From Paracoccaceae bacterium (lineage in GTDB: Bacteria > Pseudomonadota > Alphaproteobacteria > Rhodobacterales > Rhodobacteraceae), in NCBI GenBank assembly GCA_020447005.1, contig JAGRDO010000028.1:1516-54740 (forward strand): 53,225 bases of DNA, in the 5' to 3' direction. Shown in pieces: positions 42,935-51,324 of this stretch. The notes beneath the pieces were generated by a model. It searched no databases and had not been told where the DNA came from. It worked only from the letters and a program-made list of their open reading frames with translations. A program made the position numbers and the translations under genes. The number at the start of each line of letters is the position of its first letter. The first letter of the stretch is position 1.

Positions 42935-44140
42935 ATGCTGTCGGGCAAGCGCATCCTGTTGATCATCGGCGGCGGCATTGCCGCCTTCAAGTCGCTTGAC
43001 CTGATCCGGCGGCTGAAGGAACGCGGCGCCACGGTTACGCCGGTGCTGACGAGGGCTGGCGAGGAATTCGTCACCCCGCTTTCGGCGGGCGCGCTGGCGG
43101 GCGCGAAATGCTACCGCAATCTCTTCGATCTGACCGATGAGGCCGAGATGGGCCATATCGAGCTCAGCCGGGCCGCCGATTTGGTCGTCGTGGCCCCGGC
43201 CACGGCCGATCTGATGGCGAAGATGGCGGGGGGGCATGCCGACGATCTGGCCTCGACCCTTCTGCTGGCGACCGACAAGCGGGTGCTGATCGCGCCGGCC
43301 ATGAATGTGCGGATGTGGCTGCATCCCGCGACGCAAAGAAACATCGCCGCCCTTCGCGGCGACGATGTTCTTTTTGCCGGACCGAATGAGGGCGACATGG
43401 CCTGCGGCGAGTATGGGCCGGGGCGGATGGCGGAACCTCTTGAAATCGTCGCCGCGATCGAGGCGGCGTTCGGCGAGGGGCCCTTGCGGGGGCGCCATGT
43501 CGTCGTCACCTCGGGCCCGACGCATGAGCCGATCGACCCGGTGCGCTATATCGCGAACCGGTCTTCGGGCGCTCAGGGCGCGGCTTTGGCGCGCGCGCTG
43601 CGCGATCTGGGCGCGAAGGTCACCTTCGTGACCGGCCCCGCGCAGGTGCCCCCGCCCGGCGGTGTCAGGGTTGTCGCCGTGCAGACCGCGCAAGAGATGC
43701 TTGACGCGGTGAAGGCGTCGCTTCCGGCCGATGCGGTGATCTGCGCGGCCGCCGTGGCGGATTGGCGCGTGGCCAATGCGCAGGCCTCGAAGATGAAGAA
43801 GGACGGCAGCGGCATGGTTCCGGCGCTGGAATTTGCCGAAAACCCCGACATACTGGCCCATGTCTCGCAGTTGAAAACGGGTCGTCCGGCGCTTGTCGTC
43901 GGGTTCGCAGCCGAAACCGACGACGTGGCCGCCCATGCGGCGGCAAAGCGGCTGCGCAAGGGTTGCAACTGGATCGTGGCCAATGATGTGCGCCCCGCGA
44001 CCGGCATCATGGGCGGTACCGAGAATGCCGTGACGCTGATCACCGAAGACGGGGCCGAGGACTGGCCGCGCCTGCCCAAGGACGACGTCGCCCGCCGTCT
44101 GGCGGCGCGTGTCGCCGATGCGCTTGGCGCGCGAGGATAG
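42935..44140 (+). CDS. coaBC: Phosphopantothenoylcysteine synthetase/decarboxylase
   Basis: 401-residue bifunctional enzyme of coenzyme A synthesis. The N-terminal flavin decarboxylase (CoaC) shows GKRILLIIGGGIAAFKSLDLIRRLK, VVAPATADLMAKMAGG and the AMNVRMWLHPAT region. The C-terminal CTP-dependent synthetase (CoaB) shows VVTSGPTHEPIDPVRYIANRSSGAQG, AAVADWRV and VGFAAETDD. The frame opens at TTG 42908; ATG 42935 with AGCGAGG upstream is preferred. A REP-like tail separates it from dut. Confidence 0.95.
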   Translation: MLSGKRILLIIGGGIAAFKSLDLIRRLKERGATVTPVLTRAGEEFVTPLSAGALAGAKCYRNLFDLTDEAEMGHIELSRAADLVVVAPATADLMAKMAGGHADDLASTLLLATDKRVLIAPAMNVRMWLHPATQRNIAALRGDDVLFAGPNEGDMACGEYGPGRMAEPLEIVAAIEAAFGEGPLRGRHVVVTSGPTHEPIDPVRYIANRSSGAQGAALARALRDLGAKVTFVTGPAQVPPPGGVRVVAVQTAQEMLDAVKASLPADAVICAAAVADWRVANAQASKMKKDGSGMVPALEFAENPDILAHVSQLKTGRPALVVGFAAETDDVAAHAAAKRLRKGCNWIVANDVRPATGIMGGTENAVTLITEDGAEDWPRLPKDDVARRLAARVADALGARG

Positions 44141-44149
44141 GGCGGATGC

Positions 44150-44180
44150 CTCCGGCGGGGGTATTTTGGCAATGAAGAAG
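44150..44180 (+). repeat. REP-like element, copy 2 (tail only)
   Basis: The 22 bases at 44158-44179 are identical to those at 15558-15579 (core GTATTTTGGCAATGAAGAA), again between the end of one gene and the start of another. The palindromic half seen in the other copies is absent here; only CTCCGGCGGGG precedes. Confidence 0.65.
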
Positions 44181-44203
44181 GACGAGGGAAGAAGGATGAG
44201 GCC

Positions 44204-44671
44204 ATGCCGCCTGTGATCCGGGTGCTGCGCGAGGATTGGGCCGACCGGTCGGTTGCCTTGCCCGCCTATGAGACGGCCGGCGCGGCCGGGGCCGACATTC
44301 GCGCCAACCTGCCGGAAGCCGGGCGGGCAGGGGGGATCACGCTTGCCCCGATGGAGCGGCGGATCGTTCCGACCGGGCTGCGCATCGAGATCCCCGAAGG
44401 ATATGAGGCGCAGATTCGCCCGCGATCCGGGCTGGCGCTGAAACACGGGATTTCGCTGCCCAACACGCCGGGCACGATTGACAGCGACTATCGCGGGCCG
44501 CTCGGTGTTCTCTTGATCAATCTCGGCACGGAAGCCTTCGTGATCCGCCACGGCGAAAGGATCGCGCAGATGATCGTGGCCCCGGTGAAACGCGCCGTTT
44601 TCGAAGAGGTCGGGTCCCTTGCCGAAACGCGGCGCGGCGACGGCGGGTTCGGATCGACGGGGCGGGAATGA
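44204..44671 (+). CDS. dut: dUTP diphosphatase
   Basis: 155-residue trimeric dUTPase that keeps uracil out of DNA. All five motifs are visible: [48 protein letters not shown] and [10 protein letters not shown] at the C-terminus. The stop overlaps the next gene's start (ATGA). The coaBC-dut order is common in Proteobacteria. Confidence 0.96.
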   Translation: MPPVIRVLREDWADRSVALPAYETAGAAGADIRANLPEAGRAGGITLAPMERRIVPTGLRIEIPEGYEAQIRPRSGLALKHGISLPNTPGTIDSDYRGPLGVLLINLGTEAFVIRHGERIAQMIVAPVKRAVFEEVGSLAETRRGDGGFGSTGRE

Positions 44672-45693
44672 GCGTTCTTCTGATCGCCTGTGCACTGGTG
44701 GCGCTGGGTCTGGTGCTTCGGCTGCCGGCGCGGGTGATTGTCCTCATGCTGGGCTGCCTCTGGGCGGGGGTCGTCCTTGCCCTGCTCGCCCTGCCGGAGG
44801 CCCATCCCCTGCGCGATGCCCTTGGCGGCGACTGGCGGCCGTGGCTGGCGCTCGGGCTGGGCGCGGCGCTGGTTCTGGGCTACCGGCGGGTTCTTGTCCG
44901 GCTGCGCGGGCGGGCGCGGCCGGCCGCCGAAGAGCCTGCCGGCCCGTTCAAGCCGGTCGAGCTGGATCGCTATGCCCGCCACATCGTCCTGCGCGAAATC
45001 GGCGGCATGGGGCAGCGGAGGCTGAAGGATGCGCGTGTGCTGGTGATCGGCGCCGGCGGGCTTGGCTCACCCGTGCTGCTTTATCTTGCCGCCGCGGGTG
45101 TGGGAACCATCGGGGTCATCGACGACGATACGGTATCGAACTCCAACCTGCAGCGTCAGGTGATCCACAGCGACGACCGCATCGGCCAGCCCAAGGTGTT
45201 TTCCGCAAGGGCGACGATGCTGGCGCTCAACCCGCATATCACGGTCAGGCCCTATCACCGGCATCTGCGGGACGAGGACGCGGCCGCGCTTTTCGCGGAC
45301 TATGATCTGATCCTTGACGGATCGGACAATTTCGACACGCGCTATCTTGTGAACAAGGCCGCGGTCGCTGCGGGCAAGCCGCTGATATCCGGGGCCATTT
45401 CGCAGTGGGAAGGGCAGATCAGCCTTTACGATCCCGCGCGCGGCGCACCATGTTACGCCTGCATCTTTCCCGACCGCCCCGCCGACGGGCTGGCGCCCGC
45501 CTGCGCCGAGGCCGGCGTTGTCGGCGCCTTGCCGGGCGTCATCGGCACGATGATGGCGCTCGAGGCGATCAAGGAAATCACCGGCGCGGGCGAGGGCCTG
45601 CGCGGGCGCATGCTGATCTATGACGGCCTTTACGGGGAAAGCCGCCAGATCGCGCTGAAGCGCAGCCCGTCCTGCGCCGTCTGCGGCGGCTAG
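44668..45693 (+). CDS. moeB: HesA/MoeB/ThiF-family adenylyltransferase
   Basis: 341-residue E1-like enzyme. The ThiF fold starts near residue 95 with [46 protein letters not shown]. It continues with the [18 protein letters not shown] adenylation segment, [18 protein letters not shown] and two Cys pairs (CYAC near 265, CAVC at the C-terminus) for zinc. It adenylates the C-terminus of a small sulfur carrier (MoaD or ThiS). Unusually, the first ~75 residues hold three hydrophobic stretches, so it is probably membrane-tethered. It is coupled to dut by an ATGA overlap. Confidence 0.88.
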   Translation: MSVLLIACALVALGLVLRLPARVIVLMLGCLWAGVVLALLALPEAHPLRDALGGDWRPWLALGLGAALVLGYRRVLVRLRGRARPAAEEPAGPFKPVELDRYARHIVLREIGGMGQRRLKDARVLVIGAGGLGSPVLLYLAAAGVGTIGVIDDDTVSNSNLQRQVIHSDDRIGQPKVFSARATMLALNPHITVRPYHRHLRDEDAAALFADYDLILDGSDNFDTRYLVNKAAVAAGKPLISGAISQWEGQISLYDPARGAPCYACIFPDRPADGLAPACAEAGVVGALPGVIGTMMALEAIKEITGAGEGLRGRMLIYDGLYGESRQIALKRSPSCAVCGG

Positions 45694-45753
45694 CGGGGCG
45701 CTTCTGGAATTTCCCCCCGTCGCTTCCTAAGTTCGCCTGCAAAGGAGACCGCG

Positions 45754-47781
45754 ATGACCAATCCCCTGCTTGCCGAATGGGCCGGCGACTTCGCCCTTCC
45801 GCCCTTCGCCGCGATCGGTGACGAAGATTTCGCCCCCGCCTTCGCGGCGGCGCTGGACGAGGCGCGCGCGAATATCCGCGCCATCGCCGACAATCCCGCG
45901 CCCGCCGATTTTGCCAATACCATCGCGGCCCTCGAACTGTCGCAAGACAGCCTCGACCGGGTCGCGGCGGTGTTTTTCAACCTTTCCGGGGCCGACAGCA
46001 CACCCGCGCGCGAGGCTTTGCAGCGCGATCTGGCGCCGAAGCTCGCGGCCTTCTCTTCGGAAGTGACGATGAATACCACGCTTTTCGCGCGCATCGATGC
46101 GCTGTGGCGCGAACGGGACGGGCTTGGGCTCGGACCGGAAGAGATGCGCCTGCTCGACCTTTACCGGCGGATGTTCGTCCGGGCCGGGGCGGCGCTTGCG
46201 CCCGAGGGGCAGGGGCGGATGGCCGCCATCAAGGAACGGCTTGCCGTCCTGTCGACCGCGTTCAGCCAGAACCTTCTGGCCGATGAGCGCGGCTGGTTCA
46301 TGGCCCTGGATGAGGGCGATCTGGAAGGGCTGCCCGATTTCGTGATCGCCGCCGCGCGCGCGGCGGCCGAGGAACGCGGTCGGCCGGGCCATGTGCTGAC
46401 GCTCAGCCGCTCGCTCGTGGTGCCGTTCCTGCAGTTTTCCCCGCGCCGCGACCTGCGCGAGGCCGCCTATACGGCCTGGGTGGCGCGCGGGGCCAATGGC
46501 GGGGAAACCGACAACCGCGCACTGGCCGCCGAAATCCTCGCCCTGCGCGAAGAACGCGCCCGGCTGCTCGGCTATGAAAGCTTCGCCGCCTACAAGCTTG
46601 AACCCGAGATGGCCAAATCGCCCGAACGGGTCCGTGACCTCCTGATGCGCGTTTGGGAACCGGCGCGCAAAAAGGCCATGTCCGATGCCGCGACCCTGAC
46701 CGCGATGATGCAGGCCGACGGGATCAACGGCGATCTGGAACCGTGGGACTGGCGCTATTATTCCGAACGCCGCCGTCTTGCCGAACACGATCTGGATGAA
46801 GCGGAACTGAAGCCCTATTTCGGGCTTGAAGCGATGATCGATGCCGCGTTTGACTGCGCCGGGCGTCTCTTCGGGCTGCAATTCCGGCCGCTGGACCTGC
46901 CGCTTTACCATCCCGATGCCCGCGCATGGGAGGTGACGCGCGACGGGCGCCACATGGCGGTTTTCATCGGCGATTACTTCGCGCGGGGATCGAAGCGGTC
47001 CGGCGCATGGTGCTCGGCCATGCGCAGCCAGCGCAAGCTGGGGGGCGAGGTCCGCCCTGTCGTCGTCAATGTCTGCAACTTCGCGAAACCTTCGGCAGGC
47101 GAACCCGCGCTGCTTTCATGGGACGATGCGCGCACCCTCTTTCACGAATTTGGCCATGCCCTGCATCAGATGCTGTCGGATGTCACCTTCGGGTTCATGT
47201 CCGGCACATCGGTCGCCCGCGACTTCGTGGAACTGCCAAGCCAGCTTTACGAGCATTGGCTTGAGGTGCCCGAGGTTCTGGACCGCCACGCGCGTCATGC
47301 CGTCACCGGCCAGCCCATGCCCGCGGAACTGCGTGACCGGCTTCTGGCGGCGTCCGCCTATGATCAGGGGTTCGCGACCGTCGAATACATCGCGTCGGCG
47401 CTGGTCGATCTGGCGTTTCACGAGGGCGCGGCCCCGGCCGACCCGATGGCGGTTCAGGACGCCGTCCTCGTCACGATCGGCATGCCGCGGGCGATCCGGA
47501 TGCGCCATGCAACGCCGCATTTCGCCCATGTCTTTTCGGGTGACGGCTATTCGGCCGGGTATTACAGCTACATGTGGTCCGAGGTCATGGATGCCGATGC
47601 CTTCGACGCTTTCCGCGAGGCGGGCGATCCCTTCGACCCTGACGTTGCCAAAAGGCTTGAGCGGCATATCCTGTCGGCCGGCGGATCGGCCGACGAGGGC
47701 AGCCTCTACACGGCGTTTCGCGGGCGGATGCCCGGGGTCGAACCCCTGTTGAAGGGGCGCGGACTGCTCGAAGAGGTCTGA
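45754..47781 (+). CDS. M3 family oligopeptidase (Dcp/OpdA-like)
   Basis: 675-residue zinc peptidase that trims short peptides in the cytoplasm. The active site is HEFGH at residues 464-468 in TLFHEFGHALHQML, and the downstream zinc-ligand and substrate region includes FVELPSQLYEHWLEVPEVL and HVFSGDGYSAGYYSYMWSEVMDADAF. No signal peptide is visible. The start follows AAAGGAG. It could be oligopeptidase A or peptidyl-dipeptidase Dcp; the sequence alone does not decide. Confidence 0.92.
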   Translation: MTNPLLAEWAGDFALPPFAAIGDEDFAPAFAAALDEARANIRAIADNPAPADFANTIAALELSQDSLDRVAAVFFNLSGADSTPAREALQRDLAPKLAAFSSEVTMNTTLFARIDALWRERDGLGLGPEEMRLLDLYRRMFVRAGAALAPEGQGRMAAIKERLAVLSTAFSQNLLADERGWFMALDEGDLEGLPDFVIAAARAAAEERGRPGHVLTLSRSLVVPFLQFSPRRDLREAAYTAWVARGANGGETDNRALAAEILALREERARLLGYESFAAYKLEPEMAKSPERVRDLLMRVWEPARKKAMSDAATLTAMMQADGINGDLEPWDWRYYSERRRLAEHDLDEAELKPYFGLEAMIDAAFDCAGRLFGLQFRPLDLPLYHPDARAWEVTRDGRHMAVFIGDYFARGSKRSGAWCSAMRSQRKLGGEVRPVVVNVCNFAKPSAGEPALLSWDDARTLFHEFGHALHQMLSDVTFGFMSGTSVARDFVELPSQLYEHWLEVPEVLDRHARHAVTGQPMPAELRDRLLAASAYDQGFATVEYIASALVDLAFHEGAAPADPMAVQDAVLVTIGMPRAIRMRHATPHFAHVFSGDGYSAGYYSYMWSEVMDADAFDAFREAGDPFDPDVAKRLERHILSAGGSADEGSLYTAFRGRMPGVEPLLKGRGLLEEV

Positions 47782-47820
47782 TGCCCGCCACAAGGGCACG
47801 GTAACGATCCCTTAACCCCT

Positions 47821-47835
47821 TTAACCGAAGCTTAA
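47821..47835 (+). promoter_or_regulatory. CtrA-type full site TTAA-N7-TTAA
   Basis: TTAACCGAAGCTTAA matches the CtrA consensus TTAA-N7-TTAA exactly, and another TTAA lies at 47812-47815. It is 62 bases before the start of the secreted protein gene at 47897, a position suited to control by the master regulator CtrA. In this GC-rich sequence three TTAA in 24 bases stand out. Confidence 0.6.
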
Positions 47836-47896
47836 CCAGGGCCGGCAGCGGTTTTGGGTTCCGCTCTCCGGTCACGGGTTATGGGACGGGTTGGTC

Positions 47897-48547
47897 GTGC
47901 CGGTAGGAACAGGTCTGACAAAACTTGCGGCAATCGCCGTGTGCATCCTCATTCTGCCCTTTGCCGAAGCGCGGGCGGCGACGCTGACGATCGGCCTGCG
48001 TGACGGGGCATCGGCGGCCGTCGCGCTGGCGCGCTGGCGGGGCGGTTACGGCGCCGAAACCCTGCCGCTATCTGCGGTGGCGGATCTTTCGGCGAAAGAC
48101 GGGGCGGATGGCGCCACCGTCCTGCCGGACGGGACCTGCGTTCTGGCGCGCCCGATCGGCCAACGGCCCGAGCGGCTTGGCCTGACGGTGCCGGTTTTCG
48201 GCAGTTGCCGGGGGCGTCCGGCAGATGTCACCTTTGCATCGATCCGGGGCTTTGCCGAAGCGAAGGGGGGGCAGGTTCCGCACCCGATCACCCTCGGCAC
48301 GCGGTTCGAGACGCTGAAATTTCGCACCGAAGGTCTTTGGGGCGAACCGCTCTGGCGGGTCTGGCTTCTGTCTGTGGAACAGACGCAGGGTTCCGCGCCC
48401 GGTACCGCGCCCGGCGGCACCGGACCGGGATTGCCGCCGCCCGCGCCAGCCCCCCTTCCGCCCTCTCTCTCCGTGCTTGCGGCGGCGATCTTCGCAATTG
48501 TCGCGCTTGGCCGGAAACCCCGGCTTTTCCTTCGGCGAAAGGCATGA
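47897..48547 (+). CDS. Secreted hypothetical protein with C-terminal sorting-like helix
   Basis: About 216 residues, not recognised as a named family. Residues 1-~28 form a signal peptide ending EARA-AT. A soluble domain follows (TLTIGLRDGASAAVALARW, LPDGTCVLARPIG), then a Gly/Pro-rich linker and the C-terminal segment PAPLPPSLSVLAAAIFAIVA ending in Arg/Lys-rich sequence. That layout of PxPLP-like motif, hydrophobic helix and basic tail resembles VPLPA-CTERM exosortase signals, but the motif is not exact. GTG 47897 and TTG 47891 are both possible starts. A CtrA-type site lies upstream. Confidence 0.65.
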   Translation: MPVGTGLTKLAAIAVCILILPFAEARAATLTIGLRDGASAAVALARWRGGYGAETLPLSAVADLSAKDGADGATVLPDGTCVLARPIGQRPERLGLTVPVFGSCRGRPADVTFASIRGFAEAKGGQVPHPITLGTRFETLKFRTEGLWGEPLWRVWLLSVEQTQGSAPGTAPGGTGPGLPPPAPAPLPPSLSVLAAAIFAIVALGRKPRLFLRRKA

Positions 48548-48559
48548 CACTCTGCCGCC

Positions 48560-49639
48560 ATGAGCTGGGATTTTTGTATCATTGGCGGCGGAATCGCCGG
48601 CGTGTCTGCGGCGGCGCGGCTGTCGCATCTGGGGTCTGTGCTTCTGCTCGAGGCAGAGGCGCATCTGGCCCATCACACCTCGGGCCGGTCCGCCGCGCTC
48701 TATGAACCGAATTACGGGCTGCCGCCTGTCGTCGCCCTGTCGCAGGCAAGCGGCGGCGATCTGCGAACGATCGACGGCGGCGTGCTTGGTCCGCGCGGCA
48801 TGCTGCTGGTCGCCGGGGCCGATCAGGACCGCGAATTCGCCGGCGATTGCCACGCTCTGGGCCTTGCGCCGGTCAGCGTCGAAGAGGCACGCGACATGGT
48901 GCCGATCCTGAACCGCGATACGGTCGCACTCGCCGCCTATGGCAGCCATGCCGAAGACATCGACACCGACCGCCTGCTGCAGGCCTTCGCACGTGAGGCG
49001 CGGAAAAACGGTGCCGCCATCGAAACCGGCGCGCGCGTCACCGGGATCCTTCGCGGCGAAGGATCGTGGCGGATCCGCGCGGCCGGAACGGATCATGCCG
49101 CGCGCATCCTTGTGAATGCGGCAGGTGCCTGGGCCGATGAGGTGGCGCAGATGGCCGGGGTGCAACCGCTGGGCTTCACGCCGCTCCGCCGCTCGATGGC
49201 CCGCATGGCCGCGCCCGGCGGCGCCAACCTGTCGGGCTGGCCCCTGATCATGGGCGTCGGTGAAAGCTGGTATGCCAAGCCCGATGCGGGGGCACTGATC
49301 ATATCCCCGGCCGAGGAAGACCCTTCCTTTCCGCATGACGCATGGGCCGATGACATGGTTCTGGCCGAAGGGCTGGCCCGCTATCAGGAAATGGTGCAAC
49401 CCCCCGTCACCCGCCCCATCGCGACATGGGCGGGATTGCGCACCTTCGCCCCCGACCGGGTGCTGGTGATCGGACCCGACCCGCGCCAGCCGTCCTTCTT
49501 CTGGCTGGCCGGGCAGGGCGGCTACGGGTTTCAGACCTCGCCCGCCGCCAGCCGGCTTGCCGCCGATCTGCTGGCCGGAACGCCGCCCGCAATTGACAGG
49601 GCCACCGTCGCGGCACTCTCGCCGGCCCGTTTCGGCTGA
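48560..49639 (+). CDS. FAD-dependent oxidoreductase (DAO family)
   Basis: 359-residue D-amino-acid-oxidase-fold flavoprotein. The Rossmann motif is at the start (FCIIGGGIAGVSAAARLSHLG, then LLEAEAH), HHTSGRSAALYE is the family FAD-contact segment, and the C-terminus has GQGGYGFQTSPAASRLAADLL. Members oxidise glycine, sarcosine, D-amino acids or similar; the substrate is not identifiable. It follows the secreted protein gene by 12 bp and may be co-transcribed with it. Confidence 0.87.
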   Translation: MSWDFCIIGGGIAGVSAAARLSHLGSVLLLEAEAHLAHHTSGRSAALYEPNYGLPPVVALSQASGGDLRTIDGGVLGPRGMLLVAGADQDREFAGDCHALGLAPVSVEEARDMVPILNRDTVALAAYGSHAEDIDTDRLLQAFAREARKNGAAIETGARVTGILRGEGSWRIRAAGTDHAARILVNAAGAWADEVAQMAGVQPLGFTPLRRSMARMAAPGGANLSGWPLIMGVGESWYAKPDAGALIISPAEEDPSFPHDAWADDMVLAEGLARYQEMVQPPVTRPIATWAGLRTFAPDRVLVIGPDPRQPSFFWLAGQGGYGFQTSPAASRLAADLLAGTPPAIDRATVAALSPARFG

Positions 49640-49650
49640 AACCGCCCTCA

Positions 49651-49664
49651 TTGACGCAGGTCAA
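49651..49664. promoter_or_regulatory. FNR/FnrL-type site TTGACGCAGGTCAA
   Basis: The palindrome TTGAC-N4-GTCAA fits the FnrL/NnrR consensus TTGAY-N4-RTCAA of Rhodobacter relatives. It is 57 bases before the ATG of the AhpD-like gene. A GGCCGG-GCAAT-CCGGCC hairpin (49665-49681) directly follows and could be the terminator of the oxidoreductase gene. Confidence 0.6.
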
Positions 49665-49720
49665 GGCCGGGCAATCCGGCCCGTGCCATCGCTCGCGGAC
49701 CGCAGTGATGGAGATCCCCG

Positions 49721-50062
49721 ATGAGCTACCTCGCCAGTATCAGGCAAACCCGCAACCAGTTGCGAGAGCTTTACAAGACCATCCCCGCCGCGACCGGCGC
49801 CTTCAACACCCTGTCGGCGGCCGTCAAGGACAATGGGCCCCTCAGCGTCAAGGAAAAGGAATATGTGGCGCTCGGCATGGCCGTGGCCCTGCGGTGCGAG
49901 CCCTGCATCACCTTCCACGTCGAGGCGCTGATGCGCGCCGGCGCCACGCGCGAGGAACTGGGCGACGTTCTGGCGATGGCGGTGCAAATGGGCGGGGGGC
50001 CGACGCTGATGTACTCGGCCGCGGCACTCGCCTGCTGGGACGAAATGGCCGCGGCGACATAG
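49721..50062 (+). CDS. Carboxymuconolactone decarboxylase / AhpD-like protein
   Basis: 113-residue AhpD-like protein with the redox CxxC motif in ALRCEPCITFHVEALMRAGATREELGDVLAMAVQMGGGPTLMYSA, which also holds the family His. Proteins of this group act as alkylhydroperoxidase-like reductases or decarboxylases. The CxxC-H pattern favours a peroxidase-type role. The ATG follows GGAGATCC. The FnrL-type palindrome upstream suggests oxygen-responsive expression. Confidence 0.88.
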   Translation: MSYLASIRQTRNQLRELYKTIPAATGAFNTLSAAVKDNGPLSVKEKEYVALGMAVALRCEPCITFHVEALMRAGATREELGDVLAMAVQMGGGPTLMYSAAALACWDEMAAAT

Positions 50063-50205
50063 ACCGGCTCCGCACATGCCGGGCGGGTAAGGATTCCCGC
50101 ACTAAGCCCGGCGACCCCCTTGTGATAGGCTGAACGCGTATTCGGTAAACCGCTTTTCCGGTTCGTTACGTCGATTTTCATTTCAGTTATTCAGGGGATT
50201 TCACC

Positions 50206-51168
50206 ATGGGGCGCACCTGCCGCGAGATCCACGAATGGATCGAAGAGGACATAGAACAACCCATCGAGGAATGGGAAGAGCGGCAGGAGGAACGCTGTCG
50301 CAACGAACCCTGCAAATGGTGGATGCTCTGCCTGAACAAGCTGGTCTGCTGGCTGGTCACGGTTCTGGTCAAGGTGGTCCGCTGGGTGGTGGTGACCGTC
50401 GGAAAATGGGTCATCCGCGTCGTCTGCACGGTGGTCAATCTCGTCCTCGACGTGATCGGCTTCATCGTCGGCCTGATCCTTGCGATCCCGGTCATCGGGG
50501 GCATCATCCGCACCGTGCTCAACTGGCTGGTCGAGATCGTCTGGCGGACCGCCGGCTTTTTCGACTTCCTGCTCAGCCTCATCGGCATCCGTCCCCGCAA
50601 GAAGCTCTATTTCGGTGTGGTCATCCCCGTCATCGACGGAACCCCTCTGGCGACCGAAGCGCAGTTGCAGCCCCTCGTCGATGCGGTGGTCGAGGTCTAT
50701 GACCGCACCTGCAACATCGACGCCCGCTTCACCGGCTTTTGCGAAACCGGCATCCGGCCACCCGGCGGTACGATCACCGTCGATTGCGGCGCTGGCGGGT
50801 TCTTCGCCGATTGGTGGCTGGACGGGTCGTGGTTCGAATTCGCCGGCCGCATCTGCAAGTTCGAAAGCAATTGGCGCCGCCTCTCGGGCTATGGCGGCGA
50901 GGTCATCGGCTTCGTGGTGAACGACATCCAGCCGCCCTCGACCAATGGCTGCTCGATGGCCGGAACCCATGACTATGTCACGATCGAGGGGCCGACATTG
51001 CGGCCGCCGGCGCTGCTGGCCCATGAAATCGGCCATGCCTGCCTGCTCAGCCACCACAGCGACACCGACAACCTGATGAACGCGGTCACGCCCTCGGTGG
51101 CCCAGCCGCAACTCACCAACTGGCAATCGAGCGTGGTTCGCTGGTCGCGCCACGTCACCTATCTGTGA
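50206..51168 (+). CDS. Membrane-associated metzincin-like metalloprotease, unknown family
   Basis: 320 residues, not recognised as a named family. Residues 5-33 are an acidic amphipathic helix (WIEEDIEQPIEEWEERQEER). Residues 44-76 are an 11-residue repeat: K45/K56/K67 and W49/W60 recur at 11-residue spacing among Val/Leu/Ile. Then comes a very hydrophobic 77-128. The C-terminal domain has HEIGHACLLSH at 273-283, a metzincin zinc site with Leu replacing the usual Gly, followed by SDTDNLM as in matrix-metalloprotease-like Met-turns. There is no signal peptide. Many Cys (5, 31, 36, 42, 48, 74). It heads a three-gene cluster with spacing of 15 bp and an overlap. Confidence 0.75.
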   Translation: MGRTCREIHEWIEEDIEQPIEEWEERQEERCRNEPCKWWMLCLNKLVCWLVTVLVKVVRWVVVTVGKWVIRVVCTVVNLVLDVIGFIVGLILAIPVIGGIIRTVLNWLVEIVWRTAGFFDFLLSLIGIRPRKKLYFGVVIPVIDGTPLATEAQLQPLVDAVVEVYDRTCNIDARFTGFCETGIRPPGGTITVDCGAGGFFADWWLDGSWFEFAGRICKFESNWRRLSGYGGEVIGFVVNDIQPPSTNGCSMAGTHDYVTIEGPTLRPPALLAHEIGHACLLSHHSDTDNLMNAVTPSVAQPQLTNWQSSVVRWSRHVTYL

Positions 51169-51183
51169 AAAGGGGGAATAGCC

Positions 51184-51324
51184 ATGTCCGGCCATCTGCA
51201 CGATCATGGGTCCGATGCGCATGACCACGGGGACAATTGCGGCGTGCCCCATCCCCTCTTCGGCCTTGGCGTCGCGGCCGCGATCGTCGCGCTTGTGGCG
51301 CTGGCCTTGATGGTGGCGATGTGA
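51184..51324 (+). CDS. 46-residue His-rich single-pass membrane protein
   Basis: A short gene whose first half is HLHDHGSDAHDHGDNC (five His and several Asp, likely to bind Zn, Ni or Cu). The second half is one transmembrane helix (about residues 27-46). AAAGGGGGAATAGCC precedes the ATG, 15 bases after the metalloprotease stop. Its stop overlaps the GTG start of the next gene (GTGA). No known family was recognised. Supplying metal to the upstream metalloprotease is one guess. Confidence 0.7.
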   Translation: MSGHLHDHGSDAHDHGDNCGVPHPLFGLGVAAAIVALVALALMVAM

